From: Ophiostoma sp. CBS 140.51
Taxonomy: Eukaryota; Ascomycota; Sordariomycetes; Ophiostomatales; Ophiostomataceae
Assembly: GCA_029298735.1 (NCBI GenBank)
Contig: JANSLP010000018.1
Coordinates: forward strand, 124,001 to 188,000
Direction: 5' to 3'
Length of the DNA: 64,000 bases
Shown here: positions 42,286 to 53,700 of the stretch, piece after piece
Position numbering within the stretch: the stretch's first letter is position 1
How the letters are laid out: each line of letters starts with the position of its first letter
Notes under the pieces: model-generated
Told to the model about the DNA's origin: nothing
The model's database searches: none
What the model saw: only the letters and a program-made list of their open reading frames with translations
Program-made: the position numbers and the translations under genes

Positions 42286-43839
42286 ATGGTCTCACCAAAC
42301 ACACCCATCCTCATCGGCGTCGGCGAGGTGCGTGAAAAGAAAATTGATGTGCAGCACTCGACAGAGCCCTCGGGCATGATGCTGGCGGCGATCCGACAGG
42401 CGGCTGCCGATGCTGGTTTGTCGACAAAGGACTTGGAGACGGCAGACAGCCTGTCGGTCGTCCCGCCATGGACGCTGACCTACGACAACCTGCCCGGTCT
42501 GTTGGCCGACAACCTCAAAATCAAGCCGTCCTTTTCAGTGACTGGCGAGCACGGCGGCGAGCAGTGCGCCATGCTGACAGACGAGGCGGCACGGCGCATC
42601 TCGACGGGCGAGAGCAAGCTGGCGATTGTGACGGGCGGCGAGTCGCTGGCATCGCTGGCCGCCAGCCAAAAGGCCGGGCACAAGCACCCACCCGGGTGGA
42701 CGCTGCCCGACCCCAAGGCGGCCACCGTCTCTACCAACAACCTCGAGTTCAATGGCACCAACACGGCCAGCCGGCACAACATGGGCCTGGCCATCCATGT
42801 GTACCCCATGTATGAGAACGGCCTGCGGGCGCACGTGGGCATGACCCAGCAGCAAAACATGGACGAGTCGGCTGAGCTGTACTCGGCTTTCGACCATGTG
42901 GCGTGCGAGCACCCGGCCAGCTGGCGGTCGGGCGAGACGCCGCGGGATCCCAAGGCTGTGGGCGAGGTGACACCCAAAAACCGCATGATTTGCACGCCGT
43001 ACCCGCTGCTGCAGAACGCTTTTAATACGGTCAACCTGTCGGCGGCTGTGATCTTGACGTCGGTCGGCCACGCGCAAGAGCTGGGCATTGAGCCCTCGCG
43101 CTGGGTCTACCTCCTGGGTGGCGCCGGCACCAACGACCACGAGAACTGGTGGGAGCGCACCAACTTTTACTCGAGCCAGTCGCTGGAGCAGTCGATTGAT
43201 GCCGCGATTGGCGTCTCGGGCATCGGCAGCCGGCACAACATTGACGCCTACGATTTCTACTCGTGCTTCCCCATCGTGCCCAAGCTGGCCTGCCACCATT
43301 TGGGCCTGTCGATTACGCGCCCACAGAAGCCCATTACCCTGCTGGGCGGCCTGACCTCGTTTGGCGGTGCCGGCAACAACTACTCGATGCACGCCATGGT
43401 CGCCATGGCCCGCGACATTCGTGCCAAGCAGTACCGCACCGGCTTTGTCCTGGCCAACGGCGGTGTCCTGACCCACCACTATGGATTGCTGCTGTCGTCG
43501 CACCCTCGTGCCAGCCACCTCGATGTCTACCCACGCAGCAACCCGCTGCGGCACGACATGTCCATCCCCTCGGCGCCCGTTGTCGATGACTCCGCTGTCG
43601 GCCCGGCCACCATTGAGACCTACACCGTCGCCTACGACCGTAAGGGCACGCCGACGATTGCGCACATTGTTGCTCGTGTGGACAAGACGGGCCACCGCTT
43701 CGTGGCCAACAACGGCGATGTCGCGACACTGGCCTACATTGTTGACCCCAAAGTTGAGCCGATTGGCACGCACGGTGTGGTCAAGCAGACCAAGGACGGC
43801 AAGAATGCCTTCTTTATTGGTACGCCTGCGAAGTTGTAG
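42286..43839 (+). CDS. Atypical thiolase-like protein with PTS1 (AKL)
   Basis: A 517-residue single-exon protein of the acetyl-CoA acetyltransferase/SCP2-thiolase group, with the extra C-terminal domain of thiolase-like protein type 1. The thiolase fold shows GVGEVR at the start, AADAGLSTKDLETADSL, and DAYDFYSCFPI. The catalytic positions look changed. The usual Cys region reads VTGEHGGEQC, the GHP loop reads GGAGNNYSMHA, and the last Cys-Gly region reads LANGG. The protein ends PAKL, a peroxisomal PTS1. It may therefore bind acyl-CoA or act by another route rather than perform normal thiolysis. It is the first of four neighbouring PTS1 genes. The frame opens at 42118, but ATG at 42286 (CCCACCATGG) is in ideal context. 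Confidence 0.87.
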   Translation: MVSPNTPILIGVGEVREKKIDVQHSTEPSGMMLAAIRQAAADAGLSTKDLETADSLSVVPPWTLTYDNLPGLLADNLKIKPSFSVTGEHGGEQCAMLTDEAARRISTGESKLAIVTGGESLASLAASQKAGHKHPPGWTLPDPKAATVSTNNLEFNGTNTASRHNMGLAIHVYPMYENGLRAHVGMTQQQNMDESAELYSAFDHVACEHPASWRSGETPRDPKAVGEVTPKNRMICTPYPLLQNAFNTVNLSAAVILTSVGHAQELGIEPSRWVYLLGGAGTNDHENWWERTNFYSSQSLEQSIDAAIGVSGIGSRHNIDAYDFYSCFPIVPKLACHHLGLSITRPQKPITLLGGLTSFGGAGNNYSMHAMVAMARDIRAKQYRTGFVLANGGVLTHHYGLLLSSHPRASHLDVYPRSNPLRHDMSIPSAPVVDDSAVGPATIETYTVAYDRKGTPTIAHIVARVDKTGHRFVANNGDVATLAYIVDPKVEPIGTHGVVKQTKDGKNAFFIGTPAKL

Positions 43840-44792
43840 TCTGCGTAGCAGGCAGATGAGAAGTATGAAAGTGTGTGTAGCTATAGATAGACTGTCGAAA
43901 TCGTACATAATATGAATATTGCGTTTTCTGGCATACTTGACATTTGATTCCGTGGTCTCTGCTTTCCTTATGGTGTGCTGATTTACAGTGATGGTTGGCC
44001 GTGTAGTGATTCAGCGTGTGTTAGGCTCTTCAGGGCATCATTAGCATACCTCAGTGCTCACCGCTGAATCGTCCAACAGTCGGCAAGATAAAGTTGGAGG
44101 TTGCCTCTCCTTTTAAATGTCGGCGGTTTTGTCAACGGGCGCCGACTGTCGCCCCTCTACTGTGTCCAGTAGTTCCTCTCTCCGCACGCTTGAGTTACCG
44201 TGACGGGAAAGGGAAGACGGGGAAAAGAGAAAAGAAAAAAAAGAAGCTCGAAGCTTGTGAAGGCGTTCTCTCGGTTGGAGACTGTTGTAGTGGGCTTTCT
44301 TTAGGACCTCTCAAGCGCCCCCCATCTCGGCTTCTCCACTCGACGGCGAGCTGGCCTCCCCAGAAAGGAAACCAGAGCGTCGCGAGTTGATAGCCTAAGC
44401 ACTAGCGATGGGGAGCTGGTGGGAAACCCGACTGAAGCGTCTTAAACTCCTCTGAAAACCCCTGCCACAATTGGAGCGAGTCATTGCGGCCCACTCCGTT
44501 GTGAAAGAGGAGAAGAGCAAGCCGTTTGCCGACAGTGAGCGCAAGAGCACAAGAGCGCAATGAGGAGTCCTCCTCGTCGACAAGATTGAACCGGGGTTCG
44601 TTGGAGACAAGTCGGAATTCTTTTGATCTCACGCCGATCTCGTTATCTTGACTTTTTCTTCGCTTTGTTTTCTTCTTTTTCTTCACACCTTCTCGTTTTA
44701 ACTTGTCAACTCAACGTCTCTCCAGCTTCTCAACTCTCATATCGTCTGTCGTCTCACACCTTCTCCCAGCACCACCCACCACAACCGCCAAA
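43840..44792. promoter_or_regulatory. Promoter region of the enoyl-CoA hydratase, 953 bp
   Basis: No gene was recognised between the two co-directional PTS1 genes. A purine tract lies at 44213-44244. CT-rich leader sequence precedes the ATG (CCAAAATG). Confidence 0.5.
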
Positions 44793-45629
44793 ATGTCGTC
44801 GCCGTACGCCACTTTCCAGACGCCTCCGCCGGAGACGACAAACTTCAAGCTCACTTTCCCGGCGCCGTTTGTCCTGCTCATCACCATCAACCGCGAAAAG
44901 GCCATGAACTCGATTACCGTCGCTGGCCACTGGGAGGGCGATTCTATTTTTACCTGGTTCGACGAGGAGCCCGAGTTGCGCGTCGCCATTGTCACCGGTG
45001 CCGGCACCCGCTCCTTCTCGGCCGGTGCCGATTTGAAGGAGGTCAACAAGACTCGCGGCAAGGGCACTGCTCCTGTGCCTATGCCCACCGGTTCCTTCAT
45101 GGGCTTCACCCGCCGTCTGGGCAAGAAGCCAGTCATTGGCGCCGTCAATGGCTACGCCTATGGCGGCGGCTTTGAGATTGCTCTGAATTGTGACATGGTC
45201 ATTGCCTCCCCCACGGCCAAGTTCAGCCTGCCCGAGACCAGCCGCGGCCTGTACGCTGGTGCCGGCGGCCTCGCCCGTGCCGTGCGCATCTTTGGCATGC
45301 AGCTCGCCAGCGAGATTGCTCTCGCGGGTCGTATCCTGACGGCCCAGGAGCTCGAGCGTTTCGGCTTTTGCCGCGTGTCCAAGACGCAAGAGTCGCTGGT
45401 CGACGAGGCTGTCGCCATGGCCAAGGCCGTGGGTCTGCAGTCGCCGGACGCGCTGATTGTCACGCGGTCGGGTCTGCGCCAGGCGTGGGAGACGGGCAGC
45501 CTGGAGCGGGCGTCGCAGATTACGGAGGAGCGCTACGGCAAGGCGCTGATGGAGGGCGAGAACATGAAGATTGGCACGGCGGCGTTCGCCCGCAAGGAGC
45601 AGCCCAAGTGGGTGCCGTCGAAGTTGTAA
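44793..45629 (+). CDS. Peroxisomal enoyl-CoA hydratase/isomerase (crotonase family) with PTS1 (SKL)
   Basis: A crotonase-fold enzyme of 278 residues, single exon, expected to hydrate 2-enoyl-CoA. Motifs are NREKAMNS at the start, AIVTGAGTRSFSAGADLKE (the oxyanion-hole loop), NGYAYGGGFEIALNCD with the first catalytic Glu, and KFSLPETSRGLYAGAGGLAR with the second. Both acid-base glutamates are kept, so hydratase activity is likely; isomerases and some hydrolases share this fold. The protein ends VPSKL, a strong PTS1. It lies between the thiolase-like gene and the convergent acyl-CoA dehydrogenase gene, whose stop is 270 bp away. ATG at 44793 follows CGCCAAA; the longer frame from 44703 is leader. 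Confidence 0.93.
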   Translation: MSSPYATFQTPPPETTNFKLTFPAPFVLLITINREKAMNSITVAGHWEGDSIFTWFDEEPELRVAIVTGAGTRSFSAGADLKEVNKTRGKGTAPVPMPTGSFMGFTRRLGKKPVIGAVNGYAYGGGFEIALNCDMVIASPTAKFSLPETSRGLYAGAGGLARAVRIFGMQLASEIALAGRILTAQELERFGFCRVSKTQESLVDEAVAMAKAVGLQSPDALIVTRSGLRQAWETGSLERASQITEERYGKALMEGENMKIGTAAFARKEQPKWVPSKL

Positions 45630-45899
45630 GCGGTGCAGCCAGAAGAAGTCGTTTAATTGAGATCGAGCCGGGATGTCGCCCCTTGTACAAAGCTTTCGTT
45701 TGTCTTTTCTTTTCTGTACATTTTCATAGACAGCCATAAAATAATTGAGTCTACCCAAATTCTCGTATGTTGATCAGATGTCACTTCAAGACATGCTCAT
45801 CTTTGTTATGTCTAGCATTTATGTACATTTATCTGCCATATTTACAGTTTATCTACAGGAAAGTCTTATTTACACATCACCAGTTCCAGTCTCGCCAGA

Positions 45900-47180
45900 C
45901 TACAGCTTGGCCCCTCTCTTCTCAGCTTGGGCCATCTCTTGTCGAATGGCCAGGTCGGTGATAATCTCTTCACTGCCGCCCCCGACCACACTCACTCGCA
46001 AATCACGTCCAATCCGCTCGACTCGCGACCCAACACCGCCTCGTTGGTAGCCGGCACCGCCAAAGATTTGCTGTGCCTCCCGGTTGGCCAGTTCTAGTAA
46101 ACGTCCACCGTGCACCTTGGCCAGCGCAATGCGGCTCGCCAGCTCGTTGCCGACGGTGCCGGTTGTCTTGGCGTGGTAGGCAATCTGCTCGATCCAGGCC
46201 CAGTGGGACTCGATGTAGCGAGCCAGGGTAGCGAGCTTGTGGCGGATGATTTGGTGCGAGAACAGTGGCTTGCCAAACGTGTGACGGTCCAGCGCATAGG
46301 CCCAGGCGTCCTCGAGACAGGCGCGGGCCATGCTGTTCATACCGACGGCCATGATGAGGCGCTCGCGGTTAAAGTTGGTCATGAGGTAGCGGAAGCCGTT
46401 GTTCTCCTCGCCAATCAAGTTTTCGACGGGCACGACAACGTCTTCCAAGGTGACCCATGTGCTCTCGCCGGCATGGAAGCCGCTGTTTTTAATTTTGCGG
46501 CGGGACACGCCAGGGCTGTCCAACGGAATGACCAGCACGGAAACGCCCTTGGCGCCCGGTCCGCCCGTCCGCACGGCCGTCGTCATGTGTGTTGCTGTCA
46601 TGCCGCCCGAGATCCACTTCTTGTGGCCGTTGACGACGTACGACTTTCCATCTTTTGACTTTGTGGCTGTCGTCTTGAGGTTGGCCAGGTCGGAACCGCC
46701 TGTGGGCTCGGTCGCGCCTAGACAAAAGGACGTCTCGCCCGTAAAGATGCCATTGAGCCACTGCTTTTTCTGGCGCTCGTTGCCAAAGTGCACAATGGGC
46801 GGCACGCCAATGGCCAGGTTGCCGCCTAGGCCGCCAATGATGCCGCCGGAGCCCATGCGGTTGACCTCGTAGTGCATAATCACAAAGTGAAAAATGTCCC
46901 ACTCCTGGAAAGAAACGCCGCCAGGTAGGGTCACGCCGTGGGCGTACTCTTGGGGCATTTCTTGGAAGGCGAGGCCGGCCTGTGCATACTGGCGTTTGGC
47001 CTCCGCCGGAACTTGGCCGTTCTCCTCCCACTCCTCGACAAACGGAAAGACATTCGTCTCGAGATAGGAGCGGACAGATTTCTGGAGCTGACGGTGGCTA
47101 TTTGTGTAGTAGGGCGAGGCCAGCGTTGCGAGCCAGGCGGGCTCGGCAAACGGCGCGAGGTTGAGTGAGGGTGATGACAT
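45900..47180 (-). CDS. Peroxisomal acyl-CoA dehydrogenase family enzyme with PTS1 (AKL)
   Basis: A flavoprotein of 426 residues, single exon, with a complete acyl-CoA dehydrogenase layout. The N-terminal helical domain (about 28-140) includes PQEYAHG. The middle beta domain has FCLGATEPTGGSDLANLKTT and KKWISGGMTATH. The C-terminal helical domain has GFRYLMTNFNRERLIMAVG, AYALDRHTFGKPL and QIFGGAGYQRGG. The protein ends RGAKL, a PTS1. Many fungi carry acyl-CoA dehydrogenases in peroxisomes next to or in place of acyl-CoA oxidase. The usual catalytic Glu position was not settled by eye. It is divergent from the acyl-CoA ligase at 48339, sharing a 1.16-kb promoter. Ligase, dehydrogenase and hydratase would give the first three steps of a side-chain beta-oxidation. 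Confidence 0.93.
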   Translation of the reverse strand: MSSPSLNLAPFAEPAWLATLASPYYTNSHRQLQKSVRSYLETNVFPFVEEWEENGQVPAEAKRQYAQAGLAFQEMPQEYAHGVTLPGGVSFQEWDIFHFVIMHYEVNRMGSGGIIGGLGGNLAIGVPPIVHFGNERQKKQWLNGIFTGETSFCLGATEPTGGSDLANLKTTATKSKDGKSYVVNGHKKWISGGMTATHMTTAVRTGGPGAKGVSVLVIPLDSPGVSRRKIKNSGFHAGESTWVTLEDVVVPVENLIGEENNGFRYLMTNFNRERLIMAVGMNSMARACLEDAWAYALDRHTFGKPLFSHQIIRHKLATLARYIESHWAWIEQIAYHAKTTGTVGNELASRIALAKVHGGRLLELANREAQQIFGGAGYQRGGVGSRVERIGRDLRVSVVGGGSEEIITDLAIRQEMAQAEKRGAKL

Positions 47181-48338
47181 GGTCGACGAGTGAGATTAAA
47201 ATTTGATGACTGAAAGTGTGGTGAGAGTGTGGGGGTGGCTGTGGACGTTGACGGAGAAGATGAGATGTTATCGAGGAACGTCTGAAGGGCTGCAAGAATC
47301 GGTGCAAGGTGCAGTCGATGCAAGTGACGATTGAATATGAGCACGTCGAGCTATCTGACACCCGTTTTATCTGCCGTATCGTCGTATTTAAATAAATCAC
47401 GGACCGTCACGAAAAAGCGAAGAAGCGAGGTGAGAGATGGGTGATGTTGAGAGCTTCCCCGGAAAGGAGACGACGGTGGTGCAGTGTGGAGTCGAATGCT
47501 ACGCAAGCTTGTGGGTGTTGACTCGCAGAGCATGGTCGGCGACTAAACTGACTCGTCTGGGGAGAGGTGTGGAAAAGGTGTGGAAAACGACATGGCTGTG
47601 GGGAATTCCACGGATAAGTCGAGTCAAGGATAAGTAAATTCAAAAATACTGAGAAGAAGACGAGAAAAGAAAAGTAGAGAAATCAACAGACATCACGACA
47701 CGAAAGACTACGATGTGATTGTATGCAGGCATTCATTCATTCGTTCATGGAGAATTCTGACTGCGTCACAGTGGATGTCAGCGCAGACGACAAAATTGGA
47801 CCAACCTCAGGGCTACTGCTACTGCTGACGGCCCGGTGGAGAAGATGAGGACATCGGCTTGTCCTTTGTCTTTCGCCGGCTTTGATAGGACGGAACTGCT
47901 GCCGTCAACACGACCTTGACAAACTTGGAAACCTGAAAATGCGAGTGCTAGCCGCAAGAGCGGCACAAATGGCCTAAATCAGCCCGATACCCAAAACAAA
48001 ACATGACAGGGCTGACATGTCGGCTGGGTCTCTTACGGCTCACGGCGAACACGACTATTGATCTGCACATGAAGGCACCCTTTCTCACTCTGATCAAGGG
48101 TGATCAACAGACTTTATCCAGTTTGACGGTGCACTGCCCCAGATTGACTTTGGAGTACGCTGAGATGGATTTTTAGATAGCATCAAGGAACGGCATCAAA
48201 GACTACAAAAGGAACATCAAGGTCACTTGGCGCGAGTCATTTCCTTCAGGGTGAGTCGTTTCACGGATGAATCGCCACGTTTGTTGCAATCACTACAGCC
48301 CTCACCAAGCAACACTTACATTAAACAACACGCACACA
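47181..48338. promoter_or_regulatory. Divergent promoter of acyl-CoA dehydrogenase and acyl-CoA ligase, 1.16 kb
   Basis: No gene was recognised. The arrangement would allow joint induction of both PTS1 enzymes. I found no CCTCGG oleate-response element here by eye. ATTCATTCATTCGTTCAT near 47732 is a small repeat. Confidence 0.5.
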
Positions 48339-50105
48339 ATGCCTCCTCCACCTCCTCGGATCTACGAGTCGACGTTTGCGTCGGCAGCCATCCCGCACCA
48401 CGAGTCGTTTTGGCAGTGCATGCAACGGCGCAATGTGGACGACACGACGCCCGACACAGTCATTCTACAAGAGCACGAGCGGCCCGAAAAATACTTTACG
48501 TATGGGTCAGCACCGCGTCTGGCTGGCCTGGGCGCGGACGGGCTCAAGTCGGTGCTGGGGTTGAAGAGAGGCGACACAATACTGATTGTTGGCACCAACA
48601 CACTCGACTATCTGCACATTGAATTCTCTGCCCTCTGGGGCGGGATCGTGGCGGCGTAAGTACCCGGGAGGAGTGAGACATCGTGGACAACAAGTAGCTA
48701 ACACATCCGCAGCCTCGGTAATGCATCGGCGACAACCAACGACCTGCTGCACTTGATCGAAACAGCCCAACCAGCGGCCATTTTTGTCGATATGGGCCCG
48801 TTGATGGCCAGCATGACATCCGCAATTGCCCAGTCGTCGCAGCCCAAGACTCGGCTTGTGGGTATTGGCGAGCGAGGGACGGCCACACTCTCTTTCCCGG
48901 CCGACTTCGTAAAGGACGAGGCCGCCGAACCTTTGGAGGGTCATCTCGATCTGTCGTCCGTCGACAACCACTCTGTGCCTGCCCTCATCTGCTTCAGTTC
49001 GGGTACAACCAGCGGCCGACCCAAAGCTGCCGTCCTCAGTCACTTTAATGTGTTGGCCTACCCCATTTTGTACAGAGCCAGCGAGCCAACAACGGCCAAC
49101 CGCAGCCAGCGCGACGTGTTTTATGCACCACTGGCTCACATCTATGGCGTGTTTGTGGCAACGACAATGCCGGCTTTTACGGGAGGATATGTCCGTCTGC
49201 TGCGGTCGTATACGCTGCCAGCGTACTTGCAAGCCTGCTCCGAGCACAAGGCCACGACACTGCGAGTCGTCCCGCCCACACTCGTGGCCATGGTGAAGCT
49301 CTTGCAGTCGGGCGAGGGACAGTCGCTGGATTTGTCGGGCGTGCAGAACATTGTCTGTGCCGGCGCGATGCTGGGCCCCGAGATGATCAGGGCCGTCCAC
49401 CAGCTGCTCGGCCAAGACGTGGCCATTGTTCAGGCGTACGGCATGACGGAGGGGCTGGCGACGATTGTCAGCCGGTTTGCTGCCAGTCGGAAACAGGGTA
49501 GTGTTGGGCGGCCCGTCTCGGGTGGCAGGGTGCGTGTGTTGGACGACAACCTGATTGATGTGGCCCCCGGCGAAACGGGCGAAATTTTTATATCGTCGCC
49601 GACGGTGTTTATGGAGTACAAGAACGATGTCGCCACCACAGCAGACGCTTTCCCACTCAACGATCTCGGCACCAATGCGCACGCCGTCTCGTTTCTGCGG
49701 ACAGGCGATGTGGGCCACGTCGATGCAGACGGCTTCCTCTGGCTGACGGACCGCAAAAAGGACATGATCAAGTACAAGGGCCACCAGGTGTCGCCGGCCG
49801 AGCTGGAAAATCTTCTTCATAGCCACCCCTTGGTACAGGAAGCTGGCGTTTGTGCATCGTGGGACGCCGTCCAGCAGACCGAGGTGCCTGTCGGGTATGT
49901 CAATTTTGTGCCGTCCGTCGGCCACGACGAGAGATCGGCCGTCCGAGGAAAGGTGCGTGCCTTTGTCGACGGACAGGTGGCACCGCAAAAGAAGCTGCGT
50001 GGCGGACTGTTTTATCTGGCCGAGATGCCTCGAACTGCGACGGGCAAGCTGTTGAGGCGGAACCTGCCGGCACGGTTGGAAGCGGCAAGGACGTCGAAGT
50101 TGTAG
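48339..50105 (+). CDS. Peroxisomal AMP-binding acyl-CoA ligase (4-coumarate-CoA ligase-like) with PTS1 (SKL)
   Basis: An adenylate-forming enzyme of 569 residues that activates a carboxylic acid to its CoA thioester with ATP. Exons are 48339..48655 and 48713..50105; the 57-nt intron has GTAAGT, a GCTAAC branch and a CGCAG acceptor. Motifs are the phosphate loop ICFSSGTTSGRPKAAV, APLAHIYG, IVQAYGMTEG, FLRTGDVGHVD, DRKKDMIKYKGHQVSPAE and the C-terminal lysine motif PRTATGKLLRR. The tail ARTSKL is a strong PTS1. The pattern resembles 4-coumarate-CoA ligase-like fungal enzymes rather than very-long-chain acyl-CoA synthetases, so an aromatic, phenylpropanoid or medium-chain substrate is possible. 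It is the activating member of the four-gene PTS1 group. ATG at 48339 was preferred over the frame opening at 48267. Confidence 0.93.
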
Positions 50106-50766
50106 AGGAGGGAGGGCAGTCGAGAATGGGGATGTCGAGAAAGGGAGGGCGGTGTCGGATACGTTCGTGGTGGATTGTGATGCGTGGCGATGGTCGCTCG
50201 TATGGACAATCCGGAGTAGGTGAACCATTCTTGACAAGACAAGCTTTGGTCCGTTGGGCCTAAAAATAAGAAATATTAGAGGGCTTTGATACCTAAGCTT
50301 TAGTGGAGTTATGCCCCGCCAACATGCCACATGCCGCCAAGGCACACTCCAATTGTACTGGGGAGGGCGCGTCTCTCCGTTCGCGACACTGTAAAATGCG
50401 ACAATGCAACATTGCGGCACGCTTTCCGCTGTCTGCCTCGTCTGGTGGGGCGACTTGACCACTAGGAACGCTGCAAACGGCTGCCTCCAGTTGTCGCAAC
50501 TGCCCATCGTGGACAAGACCTGCTGCAGACCCTCCAAACTATTGGACCCTTTAGGCCTTTTCAGGGCCTCTTCCAGGCTCCTATGGAAACTTTCCGCTGT
50601 CGCATTCAGCCCCAAAAAGACACAAATGTGTCCGAGGCCCAGACCACCCAAGACCACCAGTCCTTTTCTGTCATCGCATCGTGGTCAAATCTCCAGCCGT
50701 TGGGCTGAGCGCCTTTTCTTCCTTCTCGTCAACATCCCTTCAACGCTTCTGCAAGCTACCATCACC
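50106..50766. other. Intergenic region, 661 bp
   Basis: 3' flank of the ligase and promoter/leader of the Pro/Gln-rich gene. The frame of the next gene is open back to 50404, but the composition before 50767 differs and an ATG with CACC context starts the repeat-rich protein. Confidence 0.55.
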
Positions 50767-53700
50767 ATGTCCAACTACACTCCGTACCAAAACGCCCCGG
50801 TTCAGCGCCGTCCGGTGCCAGGCCAGGCACAACAGGCACCACAACAGGCACAGCAACAGCAGGCGCAACCGACCCCGCCACCGGCTGCTGCCGCGACGCC
50901 ACAGGCACCGTACCAGACGCCACAACAAGCCCCTCAGCAACCTCAATATCCTCAATATCCTCAATATCCTCAACAACCTCAATACCAACAACAATACGCA
51001 CCACCGAACCCAAACAACTTGGCCGCCACCGATCATGCCCCGGCCCTTCCTCCGCGACCGCCCGGCGGTGCCGGCCCCTTTCTCGCCAAAACCTACCTAA
51101 GCTTCCCGCCGCCGCCGCGCAGTCCCAACCGACCGCCTGTTCTTCCTCCACGGCCGCAGCAGACTCAGCAGCAATATCCTCAGCAGTACCAACAGCCTCA
51201 GAAGATATATGCTCAGCCTCCGTACAACACGGCTCCTGCCCCTGCCCCTGCTCCCCCCGCTCCCGGCTCCTATGCATACAACCAGGAGGCCTATGCCCTG
51301 CTAGCTGCTCCAGCTCAACAGCCGCAATCTCAAACGTACGCTCCGGCTGCCAGTCTGACACCCTCTGCTGCTTCTGGTGGACAGCCAGCTCCTCCAACCT
51401 ACCAGCAGGGCTACTATCCGCCACCACCGCCCCTGCCACCCCAGCAGCAGCAGCACCAGCAGCAGACGACTAATCCCAACACCGCGACCTACGTCCCTCC
51501 TCCTCCTCCTCCGGCTCAGCCTGCCTATGATCCATGTGCCGATCCATATGCTGCTCAAGCCGCCCAGGCTGGCCAGCCAGCTGCACCCCCGCCGCAATAC
51601 ACATCCCCGATGCCAGGGCAGGCCACTGTTGTCGCTGACCAGAAGCAGCCGGTGACCGAAACAGTTCTTCCTCCTCCGGCGACTGCTCCTCCTACGACAG
51701 CCCCTCCTGTTGACAACACCCATCAGCAGTACGCCACCAGCTACAACTACTACGATGTCCAGCAGGCCTATCCTACTCCTCAGACTAAGCCTGTTACGAC
51801 AGCAGCGACGACAACACCAGCTTCTCAGTATGCCACGCCGGCCGACCCGACCACAATCTCTCCCCACCCTACGACGGCCTCGCCTGTCCAGCCAGCAGCA
51901 CCCGTCAGTCCCGAACATACCGGTGCTGACACTGCCGATCCCATGCACCAGATGAACGCCATGTTAGAGTCGATGAACATTAGGCAAGATGAAGCGGTGC
52001 CTGCTGCTGTGCTTGCCATACCGACTGAGCCTGTCGAGCTGCCTGGTTCGACCGGTCCTGAGTCGAGAGAGACGCCACAAGCTGTTCCTCAAGCTGTTCC
52101 TCAAGCTGTTTCTGCTGACCACTCGCCACAGCCAGTACACACTCCAGAGGCAGCACACTCGACGCAGCCTGCTCCACCTGCTGAGCCGGTCTACGCTGCC
52201 TACCACCCGCAACAGACACAGCAGACACAGGCATATCCTGCCCAGCCAGAGCAAGCACAGCCATACCCTCCTCAACAGCATCAGCCGACTCCTCCAGCAG
52301 CAGCTGCTCCTCCTCCAGCCGCCCAGCCGACTACAGAACCAGCAGCGCCCCACCCTGAAGCCCGCGATGCCTACACCGACCCGCAGTACCACCACACAAA
52401 CTACCCCGAGTCTGCAAACTATGCCGAGGCTGGTTATGCGACAGCCACCCCAACTCAAGCGTCTGCGGCCACCACACCTACTGCCGCTCCCGTCCCCGAA
52501 GCTGCCCACCACGTCGAAACCGACCCACCTTTCAAGCCCGTCATCAGCTGCATCGACACCCCCATGGCCTTTAATACCTGGTGGTACACCCACCCCAGCG
52601 CCCCCGAGGCCTTCATCTGCTCAAAGTGCTACATGGACTATTTATATCCAACCCAGTTCCAGAACCACTTTGGCGCCGTCTACTACCGCGACAATGTCCG
52701 CCGTCGCTGCCGCTTCAAGGTCGACCGCATCACCGACCAGATTCTGCCCGACGCCCAGGCCACCGGTAGTCTCCAGGGCCTCATTGACTTTATGAACCAG
52801 CGCCTCGTCATCCCTGACTGCAAGAAAATGGACGGCGCAAAAGGCGGGCAGAACCTAAAATGGTTCCGTGCCAAACACGACGCCATTCCGGGCATGGTTA
52901 TTTGCGAAGCTTGTTTCCTGGATACAGCCTGCATCAGTCCCTTCGCCTACAATTTCGAGCCGAGCCCACCCCACGATAACGCCTCTGAGGTCTGGGCCTG
53001 CGATTTGGCCGTCCCCTTTATCCGCAAAGAGTTTGACGAGCGCTCCAAAATCAGCGACTGGGCCAGCTTCTGCAATGAAGCAAAAGCCCGTCTCGGCATG
53101 CTCGCCTGCCCCAAGACCACACCCGCCATGATTAGCCTGCGCAAATGGTTCACCCCGATCAAGGGCCAGGGTCCACCGGACGCCGTGCTGTGCGCCGCTT
53201 GCTACTGCGACCGAGTCCTCAAGACGGGCCAAGAGTCGCTCTGGGAGAATATGCCGCACGATCCCATCTTCTCCAAAAAATACTCGAGCGACTGCTGCTG
53301 TGGCCAGTTCCACATTCTCATGGCCTTTAGTGCCGCCGAAGAGAACAAGACCTGGCCCCTGTTTTGGCGCTCCCTCAACAGGATTGCCTACGAGGAAAAA
53401 GTCTGTGCTGCCGCCGGCATCAAGGACGGCAACTGGTTCACGCTGACCTCCCAGCCCACCGGGTTCCAGGTCTGTGGCGCCTGCTATGCCGGCATCGTCG
53501 AGTCTTTGGGTCTGACACAGTTCTTTGTGCCCCTGGCCCGCCGACCTGCGCCCGACACCGCCGTCATGTGCTGTCTCAACGTCAAAGCGCCGCGCTTCGG
53601 TGTCCAGGTCGACAAGTTGCTGGAAACATGGTTCACCCAGGATTGCGGCTCCTGGACAAAATTCAACCAGCGCTATGGCCAAATCCCGCCCTGCTGCCGC

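Noticed and set aside
42535..43908. A 457-codon minus-strand frame
   Set aside because: It is antisense to the thiolase-like gene and has Arg/Val/Gly-rich shadow composition without motifs.
48507..50657. A 716-codon open frame on the minus strand
   Set aside because: It is antisense to the acyl-CoA ligase, has no domain, and its composition follows the codon pattern of the sense gene.
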